Below are positions 44,133-53,721 of a DNA stretch of 64,000 nucleotides, in pieces. The position numbers were made by a program, and so were the translations under genes. The stretch lies in contig NZ_RKLT01000005.1 in NCBI RefSeq assembly GCF_019599505.1, positions 1-64,000 of the forward strand, read 5' to 3'. The notes beneath the pieces were generated by a model that was given only the letters and a program-made list of their open reading frames with translations, was not told the origin of the DNA and did not search any database. Every line of letters begins with the position of its first letter. Position 1 is the stretch's first letter. This DNA comes from Haloarcula nitratireducens (GTDB lineage: Archaea; Halobacteriota; Halobacteria; Halobacteriales; Haloarculaceae).

Positions 44133-45629
44133 ATGACAGAGAACTCAGAGACGGAGCGAAAACGGAGCGGCATCTCGCGGCGACGGTTCGTCGCGGGCGC
44201 GGGCGCATCGGGAATCGCGGCGGGGCTCGCGGGCTGTGCGAGCGTGTTCAACGGCGGCGGGAGCGACGGCAACGCCGGCGGGACGCAGACCGGCGAGGCC
44301 GGCGGCGAAGCGACGACGGTGACGTGGGGGTTCGACGCGACGGTGGTGCAGGACCACGCCGACGAGGTCCGCGACGCGCTTCACGAGGAGGGCGGGCTTT
44401 CGGATACTATCCAAATCGAGTTCGCACAGGGACAGCCCGACAGCGGGAAGCGCCGAGCCAACTACAACCGACTCCTGAGTTCTCAGGAGACCGAACCGGA
44501 CGTGTTCCTGATGGACAACGGCTGGGTGAACGTCTTCGTCCAGCGCGGGCAACTCGCCAACCTCTCGGACCTCCTCACGGACGACATGCTCTCGACCATC
44601 GACGAGGAGTACTTCAGCGGCTTCACCGAGACGGCCGTCGACCCGTCGAGCGGCGACCTCTTCGGCGTGCCGCTCTACCCCGACTACCCGACGATGCTGT
44701 ACCGGAAGGACCTCGTCGAGAAGGCGGGGTACAGCCCGGAGTCCGAGAACTGGGCCACCGAGCCGATGACGTGGAAGCGGTGGTCGAACGTCGCGGCCGA
44801 CACGCTCGACTCGGCGGACGTCGAGTACGGGTTCTCGACCCAGTGGGACATCTACGAGGGGACCGCCTGCTGTACGTTCAACGAGGTCCTCTCCTCGTGG
44901 GGCGGCGCGTACTTCGGCGGCCGCGAGAACCTCTTCGGGCCGGTCGGCGACCGACCCGTCACCGTCGACTCCCAACCCGTCGTCAACTCGCTGAACATGA
45001 TGCGGAAGTTCGTCCACGACGAGGACTTCGACGAACTCGACGGCTACGGCGGCGGCTTCACGCCCACTAACGTCCTCGGCTGGATAGAGGACGGCTCGCT
45101 CGCGCCGTTCCTCGACGGCAACGCCGTCTTCCACCGCAACTGGCCCTACGCCATCAACCAGGCCGCTTCGGAGTTCGGCGACGACCTCGGGACGATGCCG
45201 ATTCCCTACGCCGTCTCGGAGAGCGACGCCGAGTTCCAGGGAACCGGCGGAACGACGTCGGCGCTGGGCGGCTGGCACGTCACCGTCAACCCCTACAGCG
45301 AGAAGCACGACGCGGTCCGCGAGGTCATCGGAGCCACCATGAAACCCGAGTTCCAGCTGTTCTTACTGGAGATGGAGGGGTGGCTCCCGCCGCGGGGCAG
45401 TCTGTTCAACTCGGACGAGGCGTCGAACATCGACCCGATGGGCGACTACATGGACACGCTCCGCGTGGCCGGCGAGAACACGATGGCCCGCCCGGTCACG
45501 GCCGTCTGGAGCGACCAGTCCAGCAAGATCGCTCAGCAGGCCAACCGCGCGGTCAATCAGGACGTCTCCTCCGCGAAGGCGATGGCCACGCTCCAGTCCG
45601 GCTTAGAGCAGACGGAAAGCGGTAACTGA
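44133..45629 (+). CDS. Sugar ABC transporter substrate-binding lipoprotein
   Basis: 498 residues. Twin-arginine signal (SRRRFVAGAGASG), lipobox ending in Cys (LAGCAS, near residue 37), Gly-rich linker, then a family 1 solute-binding domain of the maltose type. It delivers oligosaccharides to an ABC importer; substrate probably alpha-glucosides by context. No permease or ATPase gene follows, so it must use a system elsewhere or the operon is split. I chose ATG at 44133 rather than the upstream TTG at 44118. Confidence 0.9.
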   Translation: MTENSETERKRSGISRRRFVAGAGASGIAAGLAGCASVFNGGGSDGNAGGTQTGEAGGEATTVTWGFDATVVQDHADEVRDALHEEGGLSDTIQIEFAQGQPDSGKRRANYNRLLSSQETEPDVFLMDNGWVNVFVQRGQLANLSDLLTDDMLSTIDEEYFSGFTETAVDPSSGDLFGVPLYPDYPTMLYRKDLVEKAGYSPESENWATEPMTWKRWSNVAADTLDSADVEYGFSTQWDIYEGTACCTFNEVLSSWGGAYFGGRENLFGPVGDRPVTVDSQPVVNSLNMMRKFVHDEDFDELDGYGGGFTPTNVLGWIEDGSLAPFLDGNAVFHRNWPYAINQAASEFGDDLGTMPIPYAVSESDAEFQGTGGTTSALGGWHVTVNPYSEKHDAVREVIGATMKPEFQLFLLEMEGWLPPRGSLFNSDEASNIDPMGDYMDTLRVAGENTMARPVTAVWSDQSSKIAQQANRAVNQDVSSAKAMATLQSGLEQTESGN

Positions 45630-45865
45630 CGCTACAACTTCGGCGTTCAAATCCGGGCTCGCCCCTCAGCCAAACCGGATACGTCGCGCCGAGCGACGAT
45701 AGAACGGACGCTGACGCTCGGATTTCCCGTGGGCTTGGCGATCGGGTTCGGGACGGTGGCCGCGGCCGGTATCCTCCTTCTCTCCGGCTCGCGGTGTCGC
45801 AGATCGGCTTCTCGGCGAGCGAGCAAGGACCGGCATCTAAGTCTCGTCGGCGCGTCGCCGAAGAT

Positions 45866-46924
45866 ATGGATTCAGAGACGCGACAACCGCGCTCCCCCCG
45901 GTGGACCGTCGTCATCGGCTGTCTAGTCGCCGGCCTCCTCACGTTCGCCGTCGTCACCGTCGTTCTGACCGCCGTGCTCGACCCGCTGATATGGCCGTCA
46001 CTCCTCGTCAGCCTCCCGCTCGGCTTCGCCACCGGGAGTGCCGTCGCCGCCGTCGGCTACTACTACGCTACCCGCGGGCCCGAGAGCGGCGTCGACCGGC
46101 GGACGATCGGCATCGGTATCGTCGCCTTCTTCCTCGTGTTCGGTCTCCTCGTCGGCGGCCTGTACGCGCTCGGGCAACAGCGGCTGGACGAGAGCTACGA
46201 GAGTACCTACGAGTACCGAGTGACGCTCTCGGCGGACCAGACGCTCGAAAACGCGACGGTGTACGTCCCCGTCCCGGTCGAAGGCGGACAGTCTCGGTTG
46301 GGCGAACAGTTCGTCGAGAGCGTCCGATACGAGCGGCACACGCCGTCCGTACGGGGATACGACGGCGAGCCCGCGCCGGTGAACTTCACGTACGACGTGG
46401 TCGAGACCGAGCACGGTCCGATGCTCTCCATCTCGGCCGATCGGATCGAGGTCTCGACGGTGTACTACCGCAGCGTCGAGAACGAGACGACGGGATGGAA
46501 CGAACGAATCAGTCCCGACGCCTACGACCCGAGCGATCCGTCGATGGGCGTCCGAAACGACGGGAGCTTCACTTTCACGGTTACGACGGCCTCGGCGGAC
46601 CGCATCGACACGGCCGATCCGTTCGACGACGAACCGATGCTCTCGCGGTCGTACAACCGGTCGGCGGTCGAGTGTACGTTCGGCGCTGATAGTCGACACC
46701 GCTGTTACGAGTACGACGGCCGCGTGTATGCGAACTACGACACGGCAAACGACACCACCGTCTATCTCTCGTCGGAGCTCTCCGGCCGCAACGAGTGGTT
46801 CTCCGGTGGGTGGTCCGGGAACGAGTACCGAGAGTGGGTACACGTCGAACTGCAGGGTCCGCAGGACGGGTGGTATCTCGCCGAGGGCGAACTCGAAGTC
46901 GGGAGCGGAAGCTATCGGGAGTGA
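45866..46924 (+). CDS. Membrane-anchored hypothetical protein
   Basis: 352 residues with three N-terminal membrane segments (about 14-36, 41-64 and 79-104) followed by a large predicted extracellular beta-rich domain with many Asn-x-Thr/Ser sites (ENATVYV, VNFTYD, ENETTGW, NDTTVYL), fitting N-glycosylation. The family is not recognised. ATG at 45866 chosen over 45794 because the hydrophobic start follows it closely. Just upstream (45700-45840) a short frame (TLGFPVGLAIGFGTVAAAGILLL) may be a leftover of a related helix. Confidence 0.65.
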   Translation: MDSETRQPRSPRWTVVIGCLVAGLLTFAVVTVVLTAVLDPLIWPSLLVSLPLGFATGSAVAAVGYYYATRGPESGVDRRTIGIGIVAFFLVFGLLVGGLYALGQQRLDESYESTYEYRVTLSADQTLENATVYVPVPVEGGQSRLGEQFVESVRYERHTPSVRGYDGEPAPVNFTYDVVETEHGPMLSISADRIEVSTVYYRSVENETTGWNERISPDAYDPSDPSMGVRNDGSFTFTVTTASADRIDTADPFDDEPMLSRSYNRSAVECTFGADSRHRCYEYDGRVYANYDTANDTTVYLSSELSGRNEWFSGGWSGNEYREWVHVELQGPQDGWYLAEGELEVGSGSYRE

Positions 46925-46989
46925 GCCGTCACCTCCACCTCTCCCGAACGGCTATCGATCGACGGTAGCGGAAATATGCGCGAGTGATC

Positions 46990-47260
46990 GACGGGGGGTT
47001 CTACAGTATAGACTCGACTAGGCCGTATTAGAATATGAAAATTCAATATATAGATGAGATATCGAGATATGTACCTATATAGGACCAAATAGGTATAAAA
47101 GTTCGGGATTCGAGAGGTATTTTCAGAATATATTCGATAAATTGGAGATGTCTGGGTGTATCTACTCCGAGTTTATTATCTAATATCTCTTTTCTGAGGG
47201 ATAGGAGATACAGACACTCAAACATGGCGAGACTAGAACCCTTCAAGAGATGGTTCTCGA
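46990..47260. other. AT-rich intergenic island
   Basis: About 250 nt strikingly richer in A and T than the flanking DNA, with many TATA-, ATAT- and GATAT-containing words. No supported gene. The remaining gap to 47575 returns to high GC. Could be a promoter-dense region, a foreign insert or a structural site. Confidence 0.5.
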
Positions 47261-47575
47261 TATCCTCTTCTATCTGGCCCGGCCTGCCTGGCTGAGTCGT
47301 GGTAAAAAGGTGGAAGGCGCGAGACGGAGCGATAGCAATAACGATAGTACATGTGTTACTACCAGAGTCCGCTTCGCTCGGCCCGCTCTTCCCCGCACGA
47401 ACGCGGGAGAGCGGTGAGAACGGCGGTCGACTACCGGAACAGCCACCGTCTGTCACATCCTGTTCGCATCTCCCAAACGAGGCGTGTTGCCCTATCTCTC
47501 AGTGGATACGTTGACGAGGCGTGTACCGCGGGGGAAAAGTACTTTTAGGTGCGTCTACGACGCGGTAACGACGCT

Positions 47576-48583
47576 ATGAACGAGCGACGTGATACTCCGA
47601 CCGTAGGCGTGACCGCCGGGAACGCGTTCGACCTCTCGGTCGAACGGGACGTCTTCGACGGCATGGACGTGAGGTTTCGACCGGTCGACGTCGAGTCGAC
47701 CGACGACCTCGTCGCGGAGCTGGCAGACGTCGATGCGGTCATCGACAGGTTGCTGGCGGCCCCCTACACGACCGAGGTGATCGACGCACTCACCGAGTGC
47801 CGAATCATCGCCCGCTGCGGGATCGGCGTCGACGCGCTGGACACCGACCGCGCGGCCGAGCGGGGGATGTACGTCGTCAACGTCCCCGTCTACTGCCAGA
47901 ACGAGGTCTCGGAACACACCCTTCTGCTGATTCTCGCGCTCCAGCGCAACCTCTCGGCGTACGATTCGGCGATGCGGGACGGCGTCTGGGCACAGGACGT
48001 GACGACGCCGACGGTACACCGCCTCGACGGCCAGCGGTTGGGGCTCGTCGGCTTCGGGACCATCGCTCGCCTCGTCGCCGAGAAGGCACAGGCGTTCGGC
48101 ATGGACGTGGTCGCGGCGGACCCCTACGTCGACGCGGCGGCGATGGACGAGGCGGGCGTCGAGAAACGGAGCTTCGAGGCGGTGCTCGACGACGCGGACG
48201 TAATCTCCCTGCACGCGCCGCTCGTCGAAGAGACCCGGGGGACGATGGACGCCGCGGCGTTCGAGCGGATGAACGATTCGGCGTACCTCGTCAACGTCGC
48301 TCGCGGCGGCCTCGTCGTCGAGGAAGAGTTGGTCACGGCGCTGCGCGAGGGAGAGATAGCCGGTGCGGGACTGGACGTGTTCGCCGAGGAACCGGCCAGC
48401 CAGGGCGATTCGTTCCCGCCGTTCGAGAGCCGGCTTCGAGAGTTGGACAACGTCGTGCTCACCCCCCACGTCGCGTGGTTCTCCCAGGAGGCCAACGACG
48501 AACGCCGACGGACAGCCGCCAGAGACGTTCGCAGGGTCTTGGAGGGGACGGTGCCGGAGAACCCCGTCAACGACCCGCAGTAG
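47576..48583 (+). CDS. D-isomer-specific 2-hydroxyacid dehydrogenase (CtBP-like)
   Basis: 335 residues with NAD loop GLVGFGTIARLVAEKAQAFG, Arg in VNVARGGLV, Glu in GLDVFAEEP and catalytic His in LTPHVAWFSQEA. This matches CtBP-like 2-hydroxyacid dehydrogenases. In the sugar context it may reduce a 2-keto sugar acid or glyoxylate/hydroxypyruvate. The start is ATG at 47576 rather than the upstream GTG at 47549. Confidence 0.9.
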   Translation: MNERRDTPTVGVTAGNAFDLSVERDVFDGMDVRFRPVDVESTDDLVAELADVDAVIDRLLAAPYTTEVIDALTECRIIARCGIGVDALDTDRAAERGMYVVNVPVYCQNEVSEHTLLLILALQRNLSAYDSAMRDGVWAQDVTTPTVHRLDGQRLGLVGFGTIARLVAEKAQAFGMDVVAADPYVDAAAMDEAGVEKRSFEAVLDDADVISLHAPLVEETRGTMDAAAFERMNDSAYLVNVARGGLVVEEELVTALREGEIAGAGLDVFAEEPASQGDSFPPFESRLRELDNVVLTPHVAWFSQEANDERRRTAARDVRRVLEGTVPENPVNDPQ

Positions 48584-48620
48584 CGTCGCCGAGCGGAGAA
48601 CCCCTCTTCCGCCGTGGGAC

Positions 48621-49598
48621 TCACAGCGAGGGAATGACCTCGTCGCCCATGACCTCGAAGAACGTCTCCGGTTCGGGACTCGTGTTCCCGAGCGTGATGC
48701 GATCGAACCCGAGTTCGGCGTATTCCTCCAGTTGGGCGGCGATTCCGGCGGGGTCGTCCGCGACGAGAAACTTGTGTTCGACCTCCTCACGGGTAGCGTC
48801 GTCGCCGACCGCCTCTATCTCCTTGGGGTTGTAGAGGCCGCGACTGAACACGTCCTGCGTGGCCGCCCACCACGGCTTCGTCGCTTCGTAGGCCCTCTCG
48901 TAGTCCTCGTCGTAGGAGGCGGTGACGAGCAGCGTCGTCTCGACGGCATCGGGGTCGCGATCGGCTTCCTCGGCGTGGCGACGCACCGCCGGATATAGTT
49001 TGTCGGTGTACTCCTCGTCTTTCAGGACGGTGATGAACCCATCGCAGTACTCTCCGGCGAGAGACGCCGTACTCGGCCCGTTGGCGGCGACGTGGACCTC
49101 CGGCGGCGTCTCGGGCCTCGTGTACAGTTTCGCGCCGTCGAGTCGGTAGAACTCCCCGTCGTAGTCCACGAAGTCGTCCGATTCCCAGAGGTGATGGCAG
49201 ATCTCGAGCGACTCCTTCAGCCGTTGCCGGCGCTCGGGATAGTCGGGCCACGGGAAGCCGAGCGGCTTCTCGTTCATGGCCTCGCCCGTCGAGAGGCCGA
49301 GGACGACGCGCTCGTCGTGCATCACCTGGAGCGTGGCGAACGCTTGTGCGACGATACCCGGGTGATAGTGGCCGGTCGTCGGCGTCACACAGGTCCCCAT
49401 CGGCAGGTCGACGCGTTCACAGAGCGCGCCCAGCCACGACCACGCGAAGCCGGACGAACCCTGGCTGTGAAACCAGGGGTGGAAGTGGTCGGAGGTCCAT
49501 ATCATGTCGAACCCGGCCGCTTCGGCCAGTTCAGCGTACCGTAGTAACTCGTCGGGTTCGTACTGCTCTTGGTGTGCATCGTAGTCAATTGCGACCAT
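48621..49598 (-). CDS. LLM-class F420-dependent oxidoreductase, copy 1
   Basis: 325 residues of the luciferase-like family that uses coenzyme F420, in the subgroup of F420-dependent glucose-6-phosphate-dehydrogenase-like enzymes. Seen: the TSDHFHPWFH block near residue 36, TCVTPTTGHYHPG, LSTGEAMNE, then a long region and a C-terminus VMGDEVIPSL identical in form to copy 2 at 50849. The substrate may be a sugar or sugar phosphate. Convergent with the dehydrogenase gene upstream. 49599-49794 has no gene. Confidence 0.9.
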   Translation of the reverse strand: MVAIDYDAHQEQYEPDELLRYAELAEAAGFDMIWTSDHFHPWFHSQGSSGFAWSWLGALCERVDLPMGTCVTPTTGHYHPGIVAQAFATLQVMHDERVVLGLSTGEAMNEKPLGFPWPDYPERRQRLKESLEICHHLWESDDFVDYDGEFYRLDGAKLYTRPETPPEVHVAANGPSTASLAGEYCDGFITVLKDEEYTDKLYPAVRRHAEEADRDPDAVETTLLVTASYDEDYERAYEATKPWWAATQDVFSRGLYNPKEIEAVGDDATREEVEHKFLVADDPAGIAAQLEEYAELGFDRITLGNTSPEPETFFEVMGDEVIPSL

Positions 49599-49794
49599 AC
49601 ACCACGTCGCGCTGGCAGTACCAAAACACTTGCTGCCGGGCGTCAGGGGTGCTCCGGTTCTGTCGGCTTAGCCGTTCGCGTGCGCGTCTGCGGCGAGGTG
49701 GGATAACAGATGCACTGCCGTGCGACTTTCCGATAGGGGTGGGACGAACAGGGCTAAACGAAACGTCGTTCGGGAGATGCGAACGCTCTCCCGT

Positions 49795-50559
49795 CTACGA
49801 GAACTGGGAGTTGATCTCGATGACGTTGGCAGAGCGGGTCACCATCTTCGGGAGTTCCTCCTCGTAGAGTTCGCCCTCGAACCGACTCGCGGGACCGGAG
49901 ACGCTCAACGCGCCGACGACTTCCCCGCCCGTCACCACGGGTGCGGCGACACAGCGCAGCCCCGCGATCTTCTCCTCCCGGTCGAAGGCGTAGCCCTGTT
50001 CGCGTATCGCCGCCAGTTCGTCGAACAACTCGGACTTCGACGTGATCGTCGAGTCGGTGAAGCCCGGCAGTCCGTGGCGGTCGATTATCTCTTCGATGCG
50101 CTCTCTGGACATGTGGGCCATCATCGCCTTCCCCAGCGAGATGCAGTGGAGATACTCCCGGTCGCCGGTCGAGGACGCCGTCTGGACGGCGTTCTCGCCG
50201 CCGGTCTTGTAGAGGTAGACGGCGCGACCGTGCTCCTCGGTGGCGAACTGCGCCAGTTCGCCGCACTCGGCCGCCAGGTCGTCGAGCTCGTTTCGGACGA
50301 CGTCGTATATCTGGAGCCTGTCGGTGACCGTCTCAGCGAGTTCGAGGTAGCGGAGGCTCAACCGGTAGCGCCCGTCGTCGTTCACGACGTACTCGTTCTC
50401 GGCGAGCGTCGCCAAGTGGCTGTGGACCGTCCCCTTCGAACGGCCGAGTTCGTCGGCTATTTCCGTTATGCCGGCCCCGTCTCGCTCCTGGAGGATTTCG
50501 ACGATCTGCAGGGCAGTCTCCACGGCGTCCACAGTTCGAGGTGAAGATTTCGTGGCCAT
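49795..50559 (-). CDS. IclR-family transcriptional regulator
   Basis: 254 residues. N-terminal winged helix (ALQIVEILQERDGAGITEIADELGRSKGTVHSHL), then the IclR effector domain with HCISLGKAMMAHMS and the late ALSVSGPASRF block. IclR regulators in haloarchaea control sugar-acid and pentose catabolism. Placed between two LLM oxidoreductases and next to the ThDP enzyme, it is the natural local regulator. ATG at 50559 (MATKSS) is chosen over 50577. Confidence 0.92.
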   Translation of the reverse strand: MATKSSPRTVDAVETALQIVEILQERDGAGITEIADELGRSKGTVHSHLATLAENEYVVNDDGRYRLSLRYLELAETVTDRLQIYDVVRNELDDLAAECGELAQFATEEHGRAVYLYKTGGENAVQTASSTGDREYLHCISLGKAMMAHMSRERIEEIIDRHGLPGFTDSTITSKSELFDELAAIREQGYAFDREEKIAGLRCVAAPVVTGGEVVGALSVSGPASRFEGELYEEELPKMVTRSANVIEINSQFS

Positions 50560-50848
50560 ACCTAGCGTGAGACACACTATACCATAAATGTTCGGCAGGC
50601 GCGAACGTGGAACCGGCGTTCGCGAGAGGCGAACAATCTCCTTGGCACGCGCGTGGGCGGCCGCCCGTTACACTTCATTTCCCGAACTTCGTCTCGATAT
50701 TATTTTCCGGCTACGGTCGTCGACAACTCGTCGAGAGGGACCGTTCGGTCCTTGCGAACTCGGGGAAAACGTGGGGTCAGAGAGCGAACCGCCCGTCGAT
50801 GGCGATGGGGAAACCAATATTAAGCACGCCGCGCCATGAGCAAGTACG

Positions 50849-51826
50849 ATGGTCAGCATCGACTACATGGCCCATCAGGAGCAGTACAGCCCCTCGCAGT
50901 TGCTGCGTTTCTCCGAACTCGCCGCCGACAACGGGTTCGAGTTCGTCTGGACCTCCGACCACTTCCACCCGTGGTTCCACACGGACGCCGAGGCCGGTTT
51001 CGCGTGGTCGTGGCTCGGCGCGGCCGCCGAGCGGATCGACGTCCCTATCGGCACCTGCGTCACGCCCGCGGGCGAACACTACCATCCCGCGCTGATGGCC
51101 CAGGCGTTCGCCACGTTACAGGAGATGCACGACGAGCGCGTCGTCCTCGGCCTCTCGACGGGCGAGGCCATGAACGAGAAGCCGATGGGCCACGAGTGGC
51201 CGGATTACCCCGTTCGGCGAGACCGGCTCGAAGAGACCTTAGAGATCGTCCACGGGCTCTGGGACAACGACGACTTCTACAGTTACGATGGCGAGCACTT
51301 CACCGTCGACGACGCGAAGCTCTACACGATGCCCGAGGAACGTCCCGAGATACAGATCGCCGCTAACGGCCCGTCAACGGCCTCGCTGACCGGTGAGTAC
51401 GGCGACGGGTTCATCACCGTCAAGACCGGCGAGGAGTACACCGAGCGGATGTACCCCGCCATTCGCCGCTACGCCGAAGATGAGGGGCGTGATCCCGACA
51501 GTATCGAGACGACGCTGCTCGTCATCGCCTCCTACGACGAGGACTACGAGAGGGCGCGGGCCGCGACCCGGCCGTGGTGGGCGACCACCCAGAACGTCTT
51601 CGACCGCGCGATGGCCAACCCGAAGGAGATCGAAGCCGAGGGCGAGAAGGCTACTGAAGAGGAGATAGAGGGCAAGTTCCTCATCGCCGACGACCCGTCG
51701 GACATCGCCGGACAGCTCTCCGCGTACGCGGAGATGGGCTTCGACCGCATCGCGCTGGGCAACACCAGCCCCGAGCCCGAGACGTTCTTCGAGGTCATGG
51801 GCGACGAGGTCATTCCCTCGCTATAA
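50849..51826 (+). CDS. LLM-class F420-dependent oxidoreductase, copy 2
   Basis: 325 residues, same length and architecture as the protein at 48621 (shared TSDHFHPWFH, TCVTP-x-x-x-HYHP, GLSTGEAMNEKP and the same C-terminal ten residues). It likely uses F420 to oxidise a sugar or sugar-derived aldehyde. Divergent from IclR and followed on the same strand by the ThDP enzyme at 51931 (104 nt), suggesting coregulation. Confidence 0.9.
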   Translation: MVSIDYMAHQEQYSPSQLLRFSELAADNGFEFVWTSDHFHPWFHTDAEAGFAWSWLGAAAERIDVPIGTCVTPAGEHYHPALMAQAFATLQEMHDERVVLGLSTGEAMNEKPMGHEWPDYPVRRDRLEETLEIVHGLWDNDDFYSYDGEHFTVDDAKLYTMPEERPEIQIAANGPSTASLTGEYGDGFITVKTGEEYTERMYPAIRRYAEDEGRDPDSIETTLLVIASYDEDYERARAATRPWWATTQNVFDRAMANPKEIEAEGEKATEEEIEGKFLIADDPSDIAGQLSAYAEMGFDRIALGNTSPEPETFFEVMGDEVIPSL

Positions 51827-51892
51827 CCGGACGACAGCCGAGTGGGCGTTTGGGCGACAGCGAGACGAGGCATTTGGACGGCAGTCGGGGGG

Positions 51893-51902
51893 AATATTTA
51901 AG
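51893..51902 (+). promoter_or_regulatory. TATA-like element upstream of the ThDP enzyme
   Basis: AATATTTAAG about 29-38 nt before the ATG at 51931. A second AT stretch (GTATATTTC) lies at 51912-51920. One of the two is likely the promoter. Confidence 0.4.
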
Positions 51903-51930
51903 AAATGGCCCGTATATTTCTTTGAACGAG

Positions 51931-53670
51931 ATGCCCAGACTGAACGGTGGCGAAATCATCGCCAAGTACCTAGAGAAGGAGGGCGTCGAGTACCTCGTCG
52001 GTATTCCCGGCCACGGGAGCACGAACCTGCTCGACGCGTTCAACGACTCCGAAGTAGAGGTCATCCAACCGCGACACGAGGAAGGTGCGACACACCTCGC
52101 CGACGGCTACGCCCGTGCGAGCGGCGAGCCGCTGGCCGTCTTCACCTCCATCGGCCCCGGCGCGACCAACACCGTCACCGGCGCGGCGACGGCCTACGTC
52201 GACTCCATCCCGATGGTCATTTTCACGGGTGCGCCCCAGACTCACGAGTACGGCGAGGGAATCCTTCAGGAGATTGAGCGCCAGAAACCCGGTGACTTCC
52301 CGAGCGTGATGGAACCGGTCACCAAGCAGAGCTTCGTCGCCGACGACGTCGAGCAGCTCCCGCGCATTCTCCGCCGCGCGTTCCAGGTCGCGCTCTCCGG
52401 GCGGCCCGGCCCGGTCCACGTCGACGTCCCGATGGACGTCCAGGGCGCGGCCGCCGACGTCGAACTCCCCGAACCGACCCAATCTCGGCCGCACAGCCGG
52501 CCGGGCGGCGACCCGCGGACGGTCTCGGACGCCGCGGAACTGCTCGAAGACGCCGAACGACCGGTCATCGTCCCCGGCGGCGGCACGATGATCGCAGAAG
52601 CGTGGGACGAGGTGCAAGAACTCGCAGAACACCTCCAAGCGCCCGTCATCCCGACCTTCCAGTCGAAGGGGATCATTCCCGAGGACCACGACCTCTTCGT
52701 CGGCTACGCGGGCTGGATCGGCTCGACGGCGGGCAACGAACTCGCGTCGAACGCCGACGTGGTACTCGCGGTGGGCTGCCGATTCACGGACATGCACACC
52801 TCCTCCTTCGAGGAGGGCGTCAGTTTCGAGATCCCGCCGAGTAAGCTGATCCACGTCGACATCGACCCCGAGGAGATCGGGAAGAACTACCCGGTCGAGG
52901 TCGGCATCCAGGGCGACGCGAAGGTGGTCACGCGACAGATCACCGAAGAGCTCCGAGAGCGGACGGACCCGGTCTCGAAAGAGGACAACGAGTACTACGA
53001 CGAGATTCAAGGCCTCTGGGAGGAGTGGGAGTCGATGGTCGCCGAGCGGTGGGAGGACGACGCGGTGCCGATGAGCATTTCCAGGGCTATCGCCAGCCTC
53101 CGAAACGTCCTGCCGCGCGACGGCGTCGTCGTCTCCAGTGCGGGCCAACCACAGGAGACGGTCAACCCCGAGTTCCCGGTGTACGAACCGCGCACCAACA
53201 TCTCCTGCGGCGGGTTCTCGACGATGGGCTTCGGCGTCTCCGCCGCTATCGGCGCGAAACTCGCCAAGCCCGATAGCCCCGTCGTCGACGTCGAGGGCGA
53301 CGGGAGCTTCATGATGTGCAACCAGGAGGTGGCCTGTGCCGTCCAGCACGACATCGACGTGAACTACCTCATCGTCAACAACCACGGCTGGAAGTCCATC
53401 CGGAACCTGCAGGTCGCGAAGTACGGCTGGGACCGGGTGCTCGATACGGAGTTCGACGAGGAGACCGACATCGACTTCATGTCGATGGCCGACGGGCTGG
53501 GCGTCGAGTTCGCCGAACGCGTCGTCAAGCCGGAGAACTTAGACGGCGTCCTCGAAGAGGCGATCGCCCACGACGGCCCGGCCATCGTCGAGGCGATGGT
53601 CGAACCGGACAACCCCGACTCCGGTGCGATCGTCACCGGCGAGTGGGACCTCGCGGACCTCGAGAAGTAA
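51931..53670 (+). CDS. ThDP-dependent acetolactate-synthase-like enzyme
   Basis: 579 residues with three ThDP domains: PYR with catalytic Glu in RHEEGATHLADGYARA (Glu50/51), a central domain (about 190-320), and PP with GDGSFMMCNQE and the NNHGWKSIRN Mg/ThDP site. Relatives are acetolactate synthase, sulfoacetaldehyde acetyltransferase and the inositol-pathway hydrolase IolD. Neighbouring MmsA-type dehydrogenase makes a sugar or inositol degradation role plausible, but the reaction is not determined. The upstream frame from 51850 is not used; ATG at 51931. Confidence 0.88.
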   Translation: MPRLNGGEIIAKYLEKEGVEYLVGIPGHGSTNLLDAFNDSEVEVIQPRHEEGATHLADGYARASGEPLAVFTSIGPGATNTVTGAATAYVDSIPMVIFTGAPQTHEYGEGILQEIERQKPGDFPSVMEPVTKQSFVADDVEQLPRILRRAFQVALSGRPGPVHVDVPMDVQGAAADVELPEPTQSRPHSRPGGDPRTVSDAAELLEDAERPVIVPGGGTMIAEAWDEVQELAEHLQAPVIPTFQSKGIIPEDHDLFVGYAGWIGSTAGNELASNADVVLAVGCRFTDMHTSSFEEGVSFEIPPSKLIHVDIDPEEIGKNYPVEVGIQGDAKVVTRQITEELRERTDPVSKEDNEYYDEIQGLWEEWESMVAERWEDDAVPMSISRAIASLRNVLPRDGVVVSSAGQPQETVNPEFPVYEPRTNISCGGFSTMGFGVSAAIGAKLAKPDSPVVDVEGDGSFMMCNQEVACAVQHDIDVNYLIVNNHGWKSIRNLQVAKYGWDRVLDTEFDEETDIDFMSMADGLGVEFAERVVKPENLDGVLEEAIAHDGPAIVEAMVEPDNPDSGAIVTGEWDLADLEK

Positions 53671-53721
53671 GCCGCCCGGGGCGATTCGTTTTTCTCTCAG
53701 ACGCAGACGACCGCAGCAGCC

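Noticed and set aside
47043..47456. 137-codon minus-strand frame across the AT-rich island
   Set aside because: Crosses a sharp composition change, has no domain pattern and no plausible promoter or partner; it may be chance.
47555..48790. 411-codon minus-strand frame opposite the 2-hydroxyacid dehydrogenase
   Set aside because: Antisense shadow overlapping two genes with complete motifs.
51970..53385. 471-codon minus-strand frame opposite the ThDP enzyme
   Set aside because: Antisense shadow; the ThDP motifs are on the plus strand.
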